Shown: in pieces, positions 56,170 through 64,000 of the stretch
Numbering within the stretch: position 1 is the stretch's first letter
Layout of the letters: every line of letters starts with the position of its first letter
NCBI GenBank assembly: GCA_028285345.1
Contig: JANQPT010000011.1
Coordinates: 102,392-166,391 of the forward strand
Length of the DNA stretch: 64,000 nucleotides
Reading direction: 5' to 3'
From: Planctomycetales bacterium
Lineage (GTDB): Bacteria > Planctomycetota > Planctomycetia > Planctomycetales > Planctomycetaceae
Program-made: the position numbers and the translations under genes
Notes under the pieces: model-generated
Told to the model about the DNA's origin: nothing
What the model saw: the letters and a program-made list of their open reading frames with translations, nothing else
Database searches by the model: none

Positions 56170-56901
56170 CTATTCTTCTCGAATCCGCACGTTCCTGAAA
56201 TCGATCGCCCAATCTTCTGCTTGAAACCCGATTGGCCCCTCGGTGAGCGGTCCGGGACGGCTCTCTGCGATTTTGACGCCGTTGAGGATCGAGACCAGCG
56301 CGCCCTCATTGGACTGGATTTCCAGGCTGTTCCATTGGCCGGCCGGTTTGCGATTGTCGATGCGAGCTTGCTCGTTGTCGGTGGCTTCAACCGCCTCGGC
56401 GCCGCCGATGGCCACAATCTTTGCCAGTTGCACGTGCTTGCCCTGCACTTCCACGCACGCGGGCCAGGGCGTGTTCTCGTCGCTGATATACATCAGATAT
56501 CCGGTGTTGCCCTTGAACTTGTCGTCATCTTTGAGGTTCTTGGGACGCGCATAGCGGAAATCCAGGCGTAGCGTGAAATTGCGATAACTCTGTTTTGTTT
56601 TCAAATAGCCGCGCGGTCTGCCGCTGCACTTGATTGTATGACCGTCGATCGACCAAGTGGCCGCATCACCGACAGGGACGGTGAACTCACCCATGTCGGA
56701 GTCGTTGGCGAGAAACACGAAACCCTCTTCCAATTCGAACGCCGGGGCTTGTTGCTTCGATTCGTCGCTCTTCTTTTGCGGCGCGTCGGAATCGCCGGTC
56801 TGTTCTTCCTTTGGGCCAGCGGGTTCTGAGCGGCAGGAGAGAATCGCGGCGGAAACAAATAACGCGCAGATGCAGTAGAGCGGCAGATTTCGCGGGGACA
56901 T
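56170..56901 (-). CDS. DUF1080 (3-keto-disaccharide hydrolase-like) lipoprotein
   Basis: The 243-residue protein from the ATG at 56901 (GGAG five bases upstream) has a lipobox near AAILSCRSEP and a linker rich in Glu, Lys and Gln. The concanavalin-like domain of DUF1080 follows: TIKCSGRPRGYLKTKQSYRN, FTLRLDFRYA, NTGYLMYI, CVEVQGKH, WNSLEIQ and FRNVRIREE. Members include periplasmic 3-keto-glycoside hydrolases in planctomycetes and Bacteroidota. Catalytic residues cannot be assigned securely. It converges with the lipoprotein gene upstream. Confidence 0.88.
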   Translation of the reverse strand: MSPRNLPLYCICALFVSAAILSCRSEPAGPKEEQTGDSDAPQKKSDESKQQAPAFELEEGFVFLANDSDMGEFTVPVGDAATWSIDGHTIKCSGRPRGYLKTKQSYRNFTLRLDFRYARPKNLKDDDKFKGNTGYLMYISDENTPWPACVEVQGKHVQLAKIVAIGGAEAVEATDNEQARIDNRKPAGQWNSLEIQSNEGALVSILNGVKIAESRPGPLTEGPIGFQAEDWAIDFRNVRIREE

Positions 56902-57032
56902 GATCACTCCATCAGGTGTTGGCGGTCGGCGGCATGCTTGGGTTTAGGCCAATTGTACCGTGCGGTTGTCCATTGAACAGCATTTCCAGAGTAACACAGA
57001 AGATCACACTGCTCGGCGAATTGAACCAGGCC

Positions 57033-57728
57033 TCAAGACGGCGCCGTTAATTGCCGGCCGTTGTCTTCGGCAGTGATGTTTAAGATGAAGTCGGCAGCCG
57101 CGGCGCTCCATTGTTCGGCGTCGCTGTAATGGTTTGCCGACTGGCCGAAACAGCTCTGTAGCATGTCGGTGTTCACGATGCCGGGATTCAGCGGCACGGC
57201 CGCCATTCCGGCGGGCAATTCTTGGGCGAGGGCGAGCGTGAGACCCTCGATGGCCCACTTCGAGGCACAATAGGGGGCGACATCGGCGGAGGTCGCGCGG
57301 CCCCAACCGGAACTAAGATTGATGATCACTCCCGATCCGCGCTCGATCATTGCGGGAGCAAAACGCCGAATGACATTGGCGACACCGTTGATATTGATCG
57401 CCGTCAGCCTGTTGAATTCCTCGGCGGAGATTTCCCACAAGGGGGCGTTTTCATTGATGACTGCGGCGTTGTTGATGAGCAAATCGGGCGCGCCGTACTC
57501 GGCCAGGACTTGTTCCGCCCAGCCTTGGACGCTCTCGTCGCTGCCGACGTCCACGACGGAAAAGTGATGCGTCTCGTCGAACTGCGAGAGCAATTGGTCA
57601 ATCGCCGCCGCCGTTCGGCCACAGCCGACGACGGTGTGTCCCCGCTCGGCAAAGCGGTCCGCGAGCGCACGCCCCAGCCCTTTGGTCACACCCGTCACGA
57701 TGATCGTTCGCTTCGACTCCGCACCCAT
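57033..57728 (-). CDS. Short-chain dehydrogenase/reductase
   Basis: About 231 residues. The cofactor motif is TGVTKGLGRALADRFAERG (TGxxxGxG), then NNAAV, and the catalytic Ser and Tyr-x-x-x-Lys in INLSSGWGRATSADVAPYCASKWAIEG. The start at 57728 (MGAESKRTIIVTG) has GGAG eight bases upstream; the ATG at 57752 would add eight residues. It is a cytoplasmic NAD(P)-dependent oxidoreductase of unknown substrate. The next minus-strand gene, DUF1080, begins 130 bases further on. Confidence 0.92.
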   Translation of the reverse strand: MGAESKRTIIVTGVTKGLGRALADRFAERGHTVVGCGRTAAAIDQLLSQFDETHHFSVVDVGSDESVQGWAEQVLAEYGAPDLLINNAAVINENAPLWEISAEEFNRLTAININGVANVIRRFAPAMIERGSGVIINLSSGWGRATSADVAPYCASKWAIEGLTLALAQELPAGMAAVPLNPGIVNTDMLQSCFGQSANHYSDAEQWSAAAADFILNITAEDNGRQLTAPS

Positions 57729-57859
57729 CTTCCTGGCTCCATCATCGGCCATTAATAGTCAGAGAATGGCGATGAGCTTAGCGGGGCGATGCACGCGCGG
57801 CAAGCGTCGGGAGCCACGAACCAGAATGGAGTGGTCCGGCCTCAAACCTAGAGATTTGC

Positions 57860-57933
57860 GTAGCAGAAGTCGTGAGACTTCTGCGTACTCGAACTGCGCG
57901 GGCCAGATCCCGAACTCTCACGAGTTCGGCTAC
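57860..57933. repeat. REP-like double-hairpin element, copy 2
   Basis: Same layout as 54088-54161: GTAGC at one end, GCTAC at the other, with GCAGAAGTC-GTGA-GACTTCTGC (9 perfect pairs) and CCGAACTC-TCAC-GAGTTCGG. The middle part between the hairpins differs from copy 1, while stems and loops are kept. It lies between the SDR gene and the giant protein gene. Confidence 0.8.
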
Positions 57934-57989
57934 GTTAGCATTGAAATCTGGCAAAACTGCAATCCGACGAAGCAGTTGCGGTGTCCGGT

Positions 57990-58031
57990 TTCCGGCCGGG
58001 GTGAGACTCCACTCTCAACCCCCAGCCGGAA
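57990..58031 (-). terminator. Hairpin downstream of the giant protein gene
   Basis: On the minus strand TTCCGGC-T-GGGG pairs with CCCC-G-GCCGGAA across a roughly 18-base loop, 11 bases after the TAG-type stop of the giant gene. It is GC-rich with no long U-run after it, so it is a fair but not certain terminator. Confidence 0.5.
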
Positions 58032-58041
58032 TTAAGACGCA

Positions 58042-61000
58042 CTAGTGGTTCACTTCGGCAGAGTTGATGTCGGGACGATTGTCAGTCACCAGGCTGCTGT
58101 AGAACAGGTCGGTCGCGCTGCCTCCGAACAGGTCGTCGGTGTGGCCGTCGTCAATGACCGTGCCGTTTAGGGTGAATGCTCCATTGAGGCCGCCGCCGTT
58201 GATGATGTTGTCCACCCGGGCGTTGTAACTGCCGCCGGAGATCCATTCATTCAAGATCGCCCGCAGGGCGGCGTCATTGTCGTCATGGTCGGTCCTGCCG
58301 CCGATGAGAATGTCTTCGCCACCGTCGCCGAACAGGTCATCGGCACCGATGCCGCCGATTAGAATGTCGCTGCCGAGTTCGCCGAAGATCTTGTCATTGC
58401 CTTCTTCGCCCAGCAGGATGTCGTTCCCACCAAAGCCGAGGATCGTATCATTGCCCGTCCCGCCGCGGACCAAGTCGTTACCCAAACTGGCGTGCACATA
58501 ATCGGCGTCGGCGCCGGAGTCGATCAGGTTATTGCCGGTGGTGTTGGTATCGATATAGTCGTTGCCGGCAAAGGTCATGATCATGTTGTGGCCGCCGTAA
58601 TCGACGATCACGTCGCGATGGGCGCCGCCGTAGATCGTGTCATTGCCGTTTTGCGTAGTGACCGTATTGATTCCGTTTCCGGTCTCAATCCAGTTGTTTC
58701 CGCCGCGGGAAATGATCCGGTCGTTGCCGGAACCGGTGGTGATGATGTCGTTGCCGGTGTCGGTGAACACGTAGTTGTTGCCGTGGCCGACATGAATCAC
58801 GTTGTTTCCGCCGGCATCGCGAACATTGTCGGCGCCGCCGCCGGCCACGATATGGTCGTCACCCGTATCAGTGCGGATCACGTTGTTGCCGTCGCCGGCG
58901 TTAACAAAGTTGTTTCCGCCGTAGGTGATGATCGTATCTTTGCCGCCTTTACCGTAGATGATGTCGTCGCCGTCGTGGGTGTAGGAGACGTCATTTCCTT
59001 CAGCACCATCCCAGAGAATGTTAAATCCGTTGGTCCCGAAAAACGTGTCGTTTCCTTTCAAGCCGAAGGCCTGTATCCGGCCGGTGACCGTATAGGTGCC
59101 GAGCGATTGGCCGTTGCGAATCACCTCGACCTGGTTCGGGCCGCTCTTCTTCTTCAGCTTGAAGACATCGTTGCCATCGGTTCCGCTGACCGCGAGGTCG
59201 TTGCCCTGCATCTCCAGCGTGCCGATCGTAATTTGGTGCATCGTGACCGTGCTGGTGCCGTTGTCCTTGTCGGTCGCCGTCACCTTGACCGAATAGGTGC
59301 CGGTTGCATGATAAATGTTGCCATAGGTCATGCCCGCAGGCCCAAACACGGTCCGCACCGGCCGCCCGTCGCCCCAGTCGATTTCGTACTTGAACTGGGC
59401 ATTCTGGTCGGCAGTGGAGGGATCCATCGGATTGAGCGTAATTCGCCGCATCTGTCCAACGACACCGTTGGTGTCGCCGGTGATGTTCAGCACCGGTGCG
59501 GCGTTTTGGATAATGATGTAAGCCTTGTCGCCGTCGTAGAATCCTCCCGCATCGGTCACTTTCACGCGGACCAAGGCGCTCGTCCGTCCGTCGAAATCGG
59601 CAGCGGAGAAGAATGGCCGCGACCCAACCGCGTCGTCGAACTGGCCGTCGTTGTCAAAGTCCCACTCGTAGATCAGCGTGTCGGAAGCTTGTTCGGCATC
59701 GGTGCTGCCGCTGGCATCCAGGCGAATCACTCCGCCCTCGTCCATGAATAATGTAAACGGGCCGGCAATATCAGCGTCCGGCTTGGTGTTCTGCTCGGCA
59801 ACTTCGATCGTGAAGGTTTGCTCAAACGTGTCTTGGTCCGGCGTGCCGCCGTCATCAACAGCGGTCACAGTGATCGTGACGGTTCCTTCCGCACCGGCGA
59901 CCGGCGTGAACTTCAATGTGCGTGTGCTGCCGGTGCCTTCGACAACCACGTTGTCCACGATCGACGTGTCGCTGGAGACGGCCGTCAGCATCACGGTTTG
60001 TCCCGCTTCATCGGCGCCGCCGCCGGGACCGACGTTCGTAATCGAGATCGATTGCTCGCCGGAGTCGATCTGGACTGCCTGATCCGGAATCTGATCGAAT
60101 TCTGGAGCGTCGTTAAGCGGGTTGACGGTGATCTCAAACGTTTGCACGCCCGTCAGGTCGTCGCCGCCATTGTCGGTGCCGCCGTCATCCATCAATTGGA
60201 CGGAAACGATTGCCGTGCCGACCGCGTCGTCCGCCAGCGTATAAGTCAATGTCCCCGTCGTCGGGTCAATGGCCGGGCCGACGGCGAACAGGTCGTCGTT
60301 GTTGGTCGTGATCAGGAATGTGAGGTCTTGCCCCGACTCGTTGGCCGGACCGGCGGAGATATTAGTGGCGAAGTTGGCCACCATGTGCGTACCGGAGTCC
60401 TCGTCAACGTTCTGGTCGCCGCCGACGTTAAACGATGGTTCGTCGTTCACCGGCAGGTACTCGAGCGTAATCGTTCCATTGTCGGAGTTCAGCATGCCGG
60501 CGTCTTCGACGGAAAACTGGAATGTCGCGGCGCCGTTGAAATCGGCCGGAGGCGTAAACCGGGCGGTAAACCCGTCGCCCAACAATTGGACGTTGCCGTT
60601 GGTCGGATTGAACACCGAGTAAATCAGATTGTTCGGGTCGGTTTCAAAGTCATTAGCCAGCGGCCGCAGGTCGATGTCGATCGTTTGGCCTTCCAGGACC
60701 GGCAAGACCGCATCATCGACCGTCGGCGGTTCGTTGACGTCTGTCACGGTGATCGCGAGTGACGCGCTGTCGTCGGGCGTGGTCCCGACGGCGGTGTCGT
60801 CGACATTGACCGTCACATCCAACTGATCGTTGGTTTCAAAGTCCAGCACAACACCCGCTTTGATGAACAGCTCTGTGCCGTCGATTTCGAACAGCGCCGC
60901 GTCGGCTCCGGACAGTGACAGGTCGTTGGTCCCCAGCGCATCGTCCGTAACGACAATATCGGCCACTTTGACGCGCGATGTGGTGTCGGTATCTTCCGGC

Positions 61001-64000
61001 AGGCTGGTTGTGGTGTTGTTCAGCGCCACCATCGGGGGATCGTTCACATCGGCGATGGTGATGGCGAGCGAGGCGCTATCGTCCGGCGTGGTTCCGACCA
61101 CCGTGTCGTCGACGTTAACCGTTACGTCCAGAACGGGATTGCCGTTCAGGTCGATCACGGTCCCCGCTTTGAGGAACAATTCCGTGCCGTCGATTTCGAA
61201 CAGCGCCGCGTCGGCTCCGGTTAACGACAGGTCGTTGGTGCCGAGTGCATCGTCGGTGACGACAATATCGGCCACTTTAATTCTTGTGCTGGTGTCGGCA
61301 TCTTCAGGCAGACCGGTGACCGTGTTGTTCAATGCGACCGTCGGAGGCTCGTTGACGTCGGTGACGCCAATGGAGAGCGCCGCACTGTCGTCGGGCGTGG
61401 TGCCGACCGTGGCGTCGTCGACGTTGACCGTCACGTCCAGTTGATTGTCAGTTTCGAAGTCCAACACGGTTCCCATTTTGAGGAACAATTCCGTACCGTC
61501 GATTTCAAATAGCGCGGCGTCCGCACCGCTCAGCGACAGCACGTTTGTACCCAACGGATCGTCGGTGATGACGATGTCCGCCACTTTCACGCGGGACGAC
61601 GTATCGGCATCTTCCGGCAGGCTGGTGACGGTGTTATTCAGCGCCACCGTCGGCGGATCGTTGACTTCGGTGATGGTAATCGACAGCGCTGCGCTATCGT
61701 CGGGCGTCGTTCCCACGGCAGAATCGTCGACATTGACCGTCACGTCCAAAACCGGATTGCCGGTCAAGTCGATCACCGTACCCGCCTTGAGGAACAGCTC
61801 GGTGCCGTCGATCTCAAACAGTGCCGCGTCGGCGCCGGTCAGCGACAAATCGTTGGTGCCCAATGCATCGTCGGTGACGATGATATCGGCCACCTTCACA
61901 CGGGAACTGGTATTTGTGTTTTCGGGCAGGCTGGTGACGGTGTTATTCAGCGCGACGGTCGGCGGCTCGTTCACGTCGGAGATGCTGATTGACAGCGACG
62001 CACTATCGTCGGGCGTGGTTCCGACAGCCGCGTCGTTGACGTCGACTGTCACGTCGAGCTGATTGTCGGTCTCGAAGTCGAGCGCCGTTCCCGCCTTGAG
62101 GAACAATTCCGTGCCGTCAATCTCAAACAGAGCCGCATCGGCACCCGACAAGGACAACACATTGCTGCCCAGGGCGTCATCGGTGACGACGATATCGGCC
62201 ACCTTGATGCGAGACGTCGTATTGGCGTCTTCCAGAAGATTGGTCGTCACATTGTCCAACGAGACGGTGGGCGGTTCGTTCGCGTCCGTCACACCGATGG
62301 AAAGCGATGCGCTGTCGTCCGGTGTCGTTCCGACCAGAGCATCGTCGACGTTGACGGTTACGTCGAGCTGATTGTCGGTCTCAAAGTCCAGGACGGTGCC
62401 CGCCTTGAGAAACAGTTCATTTCCGTCGATCTCAAACAGTGCCGCGTCCGCTCCGGTGAGCGACAAGACGTTCGTGCCCAACGCATCGTCGGTGATCACA
62501 ATGTCCGCGACTTTGACGCGGGAAGTGGTGTCGGTATCTTCCGACAAGCTGGTGGTCGTGTTGTTCAGGGCGACCGTCGGCGGATCGTTGACGTCAGTTA
62601 TTGTGACCGACAACGCTGCGCTGTCGTCGGGAGTCGTGCCGATGGCTGAGTCGTCGACGTTGACCGTCACATCCAGAATCGGATTGCCGGTCAAATCGAG
62701 CACCGTGCCCGCCTTGAGGAACAGTTCAGTGCCGTCGATCTCAAATAGAGCCGCGTCCGCTCCGGTGAGCGACAAGTCGTTGGTCCCCAACGCGTCGTCG
62801 GTGATCACGATATCGGCGACCTTCACGCGGCTGCTCGTGTTCGTATTCTCCGGCAGGCTGGTCACGGTGTTTTGCAGCGCGACCGTCGGCGGTTCGTTGA
62901 CGTCGGTGACGCCGATGGAAAGCGACGCACTGTCGTCGGGAGTCGTCCCCACAGCGGCATCGTCGACGTTGACCGTCACGTCCAGCTGGTTGTCGGTTTC
63001 AAAGTCGAGAACCGTGCCCGCTTTGAGGAATAGTTCGTTGCCGTCGATCTCAAACAGCGCGGCATCGGCACCGGTCAGCGAAAGCACGTTTGTGCCGGTG
63101 CCGTCATCGTTGACCACGATGTCGGCGACTTTGACGCGTGACGTCGTATCCGTGTCTTCCGGCAGACTGGTCGTCTGGTTGTTCAAAACCACCGTCGGCG
63201 GCGTGTTGACGTCGGTAATGGTGACAGCAAGTGATGCGCTGTCGTCGGGGTTGGTTCCGACGGCCGAGTCGTCGACGTTGACCGTCACGTCCAACACCGG
63301 ATTGCCGTTCAAATCGATCACCGTGCCCGCCTTGAGGAACAGCTCGGTGCCGTCGATCTCAAACAGTGCAGCATCGGCGCCGGTGAGCGACAAATCGTTG
63401 GTCCCCAGCGCGTCGTCAGTGACGACGATATCGGCGACCTTGATACGGGAGGTCGTGTTGGTGTCTTCGGGAAGGCTCGTCGTCGTATTATTGAGCGCGA
63501 CCGTCGGCGGTTCGTTAACGTCAGTGACGCCGATTGAAAGTGACGCGCTGTCGTCGGGAGTCGTCCCCACAGCGGCGTCGTCGACGTTGACGGTCACGTC
63601 CAGTTGGTTGTCGGATTCGAAATCGAGAACCGTGCCCGCTTTGAGGAACAGTTCCGTGCCGTCAATTTCGAACAGCGCGGCATCGGCGCCGGTCAGCGAG
63701 AGCACGTTTGTGCCGGTGCCGTCATCGTTGACGACGATATCGGCGACTTTGACGCGTGACGTTGTATTCGTGTCTTCCGGCAGGCTGGTCGTCTGGTTGT
63801 TCAAGATGACCGTCGGCGGCGTGTTGACGTCGGTAATGGTGACAGCAAGTGATGCGCTGTCGTCGGGAGTCGTCCCCACGGCGGTATCGTCGACGTTGAC
63901 CGTCACATCCAGAATCGGATTGCCGGTCAAATCGAGCACCGTGCCCGCCTTGAGGAACAGCTCGGTGCCGTCGATCTCGAACAGTGCGGCGTCCGCACCG
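58042..64000 (-). CDS. Giant secreted protein: cadherin-like repeats, PKD-like domains and RTX calcium-binding repeats, N-terminus off the right edge
   Basis: At least 1985 residues are visible and the frame is still open at the right edge, so the N-terminus is missing. From the right edge come about ten and a half copies of a 103-residue cadherin-like repeat (LSLTGADAALFEIDGTELFL then DVTVNVDD and DVNEPPTV). Further Ig/PKD-like domains (DEGGVIRLDASGSTDAEQ) follow, then many RTX-type repeats with GGxGxD patterns such as GGTGNDTILGFGGNDILLGE. RTX tails are typical of type I secretion substrates and bind calcium outside the cell. Adhesion or a matrix role is likely. It ends DINSAEVNH. Confidence 0.93.
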   Translation of the reverse strand, partial: GADAALFEIDGTELFLKAGTVLDLTGNPILDVTVNVDDTAVGTTPDDSASLAVTITDVNTPPTVILNNQTTSLPEDTNTTSRVKVADIVVNDDGTGTNVLSLTGADAALFEIDGTELFLKAGTVLDFESDNQLDVTVNVDDAAVGTTPDDSASLSIGVTDVNEPPTVALNNTTTSLPEDTNTTSRIKVADIVVTDDALGTNDLSLTGADAALFEIDGTELFLKAGTVIDLNGNPVLDVTVNVDDSAVGTNPDDSASLAVTITDVNTPPTVVLNNQTTSLPEDTDTTSRVKVADIVVNDDGTGTNVLSLTGADAALFEIDGNELFLKAGTVLDFETDNQLDVTVNVDDAAVGTTPDDSASLSIGVTDVNEPPTVALQNTVTSLPENTNTSSRVKVADIVITDDALGTNDLSLTGADAALFEIDGTELFLKAGTVLDLTGNPILDVTVNVDDSAIGTTPDDSAALSVTITDVNDPPTVALNNTTTSLSEDTDTTSRVKVADIVITDDALGTNVLSLTGADAALFEIDGNELFLKAGTVLDFETDNQLDVTVNVDDALVGTTPDDSASLSIGVTDANEPPTVSLDNVTTNLLEDANTTSRIKVADIVVTDDALGSNVLSLSGADAALFEIDGTELFLKAGTALDFETDNQLDVTVDVNDAAVGTTPDDSASLSISISDVNEPPTVALNNTVTSLPENTNTSSRVKVADIIVTDDALGTNDLSLTGADAALFEIDGTELFLKAGTVIDLTGNPVLDVTVNVDDSAVGTTPDDSAALSITITEVNDPPTVALNNTVTSLPEDADTSSRVKVADIVITDDPLGTNVLSLSGADAALFEIDGTELFLKMGTVLDFETDNQLDVTVNVDDATVGTTPDDSAALSIGVTDVNEPPTVALNNTVTGLPEDADTSTRIKVADIVVTDDALGTNDLSLTGADAALFEIDGTELFLKAGTVIDLNGNPVLDVTVNVDDTVVGTTPDDSASLAITIADVNDPPMVALNNTTTSLPEDTDTTSRVKVADIVVTDDALGTNDLSLSGADAALFEIDGTELFIKAGVVLDFETNDQLDVTVNVDDTAVGTTPDDSASLAITVTDVNEPPTVDDAVLPVLEGQTIDIDLRPLANDFETDPNNLIYSVFNPTNGNVQLLGDGFTARFTPPADFNGAATFQFSVEDAGMLNSDNGTITLEYLPVNDEPSFNVGGDQNVDEDSGTHMVANFATNISAGPANESGQDLTFLITTNNDDLFAVGPAIDPTTGTLTYTLADDAVGTAIVSVQLMDDGGTDNGGDDLTGVQTFEITVNPLNDAPEFDQIPDQAVQIDSGEQSISITNVGPGGGADEAGQTVMLTAVSSDTSIVDNVVVEGTGSTRTLKFTPVAGAEGTVTITVTAVDDGGTPDQDTFEQTFTIEVAEQNTKPDADIAGPFTLFMDEGGVIRLDASGSTDAEQASDTLIYEWDFDNDGQFDDAVGSRPFFSAADFDGRTSALVRVKVTDAGGFYDGDKAYIIIQNAAPVLNITGDTNGVVGQMRRITLNPMDPSTADQNAQFKYEIDWGDGRPVRTVFGPAGMTYGNIYHATGTYSVKVTATDKDNGTSTVTMHQITIGTLEMQGNDLAVSGTDGNDVFKLKKKSGPNQVEVIRNGQSLGTYTVTGRIQAFGLKGNDTFFGTNGFNILWDGAEGNDVSYTHDGDDIIYGKGGKDTIITYGGNNFVNAGDGNNVIRTDTGDDHIVAGGGADNVRDAGGNNVIHVGHGNNYVFTDTGNDIITTGSGNDRIISRGGNNWIETGNGINTVTTQNGNDTIYGGAHRDVIVDYGGHNMIMTFAGNDYIDTNTTGNNLIDSGADADYVHASLGNDLVRGGTGNDTILGFGGNDILLGEEGNDKIFGELGSDILIGGIGADDLFGDGGEDILIGGRTDHDDNDAALRAILNEWISGGSYNARVDNIINGGGLNGAFTLNGTVIDDGHTDDLFGGSATDLFYSSLVTDNRPDINSAEVNH
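60745..64000 (-). repeat. Tandem 309-bp coding repeats
   Basis: The codons for the conserved DGTELFLK segment recur every 309 bases exactly, checked at six consecutive spacings by coordinates between 60875 and 62729. There are ten complete copies and one partial copy at the edge. Two sub-types alternate: copies with DFETDNQLDV and copies with DLNGNPVLDV or similar. Long identical stretches 618 bases apart (for example near 63201 and 63819) point to amplification of a two-repeat unit. Confidence 0.92.

Noticed and set aside
60830..62371. Three consecutive Ser/Thr-rich frames on the plus strand within the giant gene
   Set aside because: They are the antisense of the 309-bp repeats and repeat with the same period.
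60745..64000. Regular repeats considered as a CRISPR array
   Set aside because: The period is 309 bases, the units are in-frame coding sequence and there are no unique spacers.

Overview
The window looks like a chromosome segment of a planctomycete, most likely order Planctomycetales. The basis is the gene content: a secreted sulfatase with a CSPTR site, a DUF1501 protein, a cytochrome/DUF1549/DUF1553 protein, planctomycete-type cytochrome modules fused to WD40 repeats or to a PQQ-dehydrogenase-like propeller, a DUF1080 lipoprotein, an LExRxxL motif at the N-terminus of an extracellular protein, and a giant cadherin-like/RTX protein. The DNA is GC-rich, coding is dense on both strands, many starts lack a clear Shine-Dalgarno, and I saw no rRNA, tRNA, phage, transposase or CRISPR array.

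Layout. 1-20.3 kb holds mixed housekeeping and accessory genes: nadE (cut by the left edge), an SGNH esterase, RidA, a coiled-coil/cytochrome/WD40 fusion, a tiny basic protein, an aldo/keto reductase, a sulfatase-trmL-dgkA run, membrane proteins, a lone BlaI-type repressor, an NHL/acetamidase/TPR run, a DapA-family lyase and greA. 20.9-25.2 kb has a DUF1501 protein and a tri-haem PQQ-propeller protein. 25.3-32.0 kb is a three-gene cassette on the minus strand: a truncated SecA, a GAF-GAF-HlyD adaptor and a PqqD-M50-HlyD fusion. It reads as an export machine of unknown substrate. 32.2-34.7 kb has a UbiA prenyltransferase and an M32 carboxypeptidase. 34.8-41.7 kb is a second machine: giant TPR protein, ExbB, ExbD and a membrane-anchored alpha/alpha-toroid protein in the place where TonB would be expected.

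41.7-45 kb holds a lipoprotein gene and a BON-domain gene bracketed by two inverted copies of a roughly 200-bp palindromic repeat. 45-58 kb contains the DUF1549/1553 protein, a secreted metzincin protease whose leader carries a clear c-di-GMP-I (GEMM-I) riboswitch, miaA, an MnmE-like GTPase that lacks the catalytic C-terminal Cys motif, hpt, a 2x[4Fe-4S] protein, lipoproteins and an SDR. From 58 kb to the right edge runs a giant secreted protein: at least ten cadherin-like repeats of exactly 309 bp, then PKD-like and RTX calcium-binding repeats. Its N-terminus lies outside the window.

Taken together, the region is rich in cell-envelope and secretion functions. The best leads are the SecA/HlyD/M50 cassette, the ExbBD-toroid operon and the riboswitch-controlled protease. 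Three unrelated families of palindromic intergenic repeats, two with compensatory base changes between their half-sites, add to the picture.
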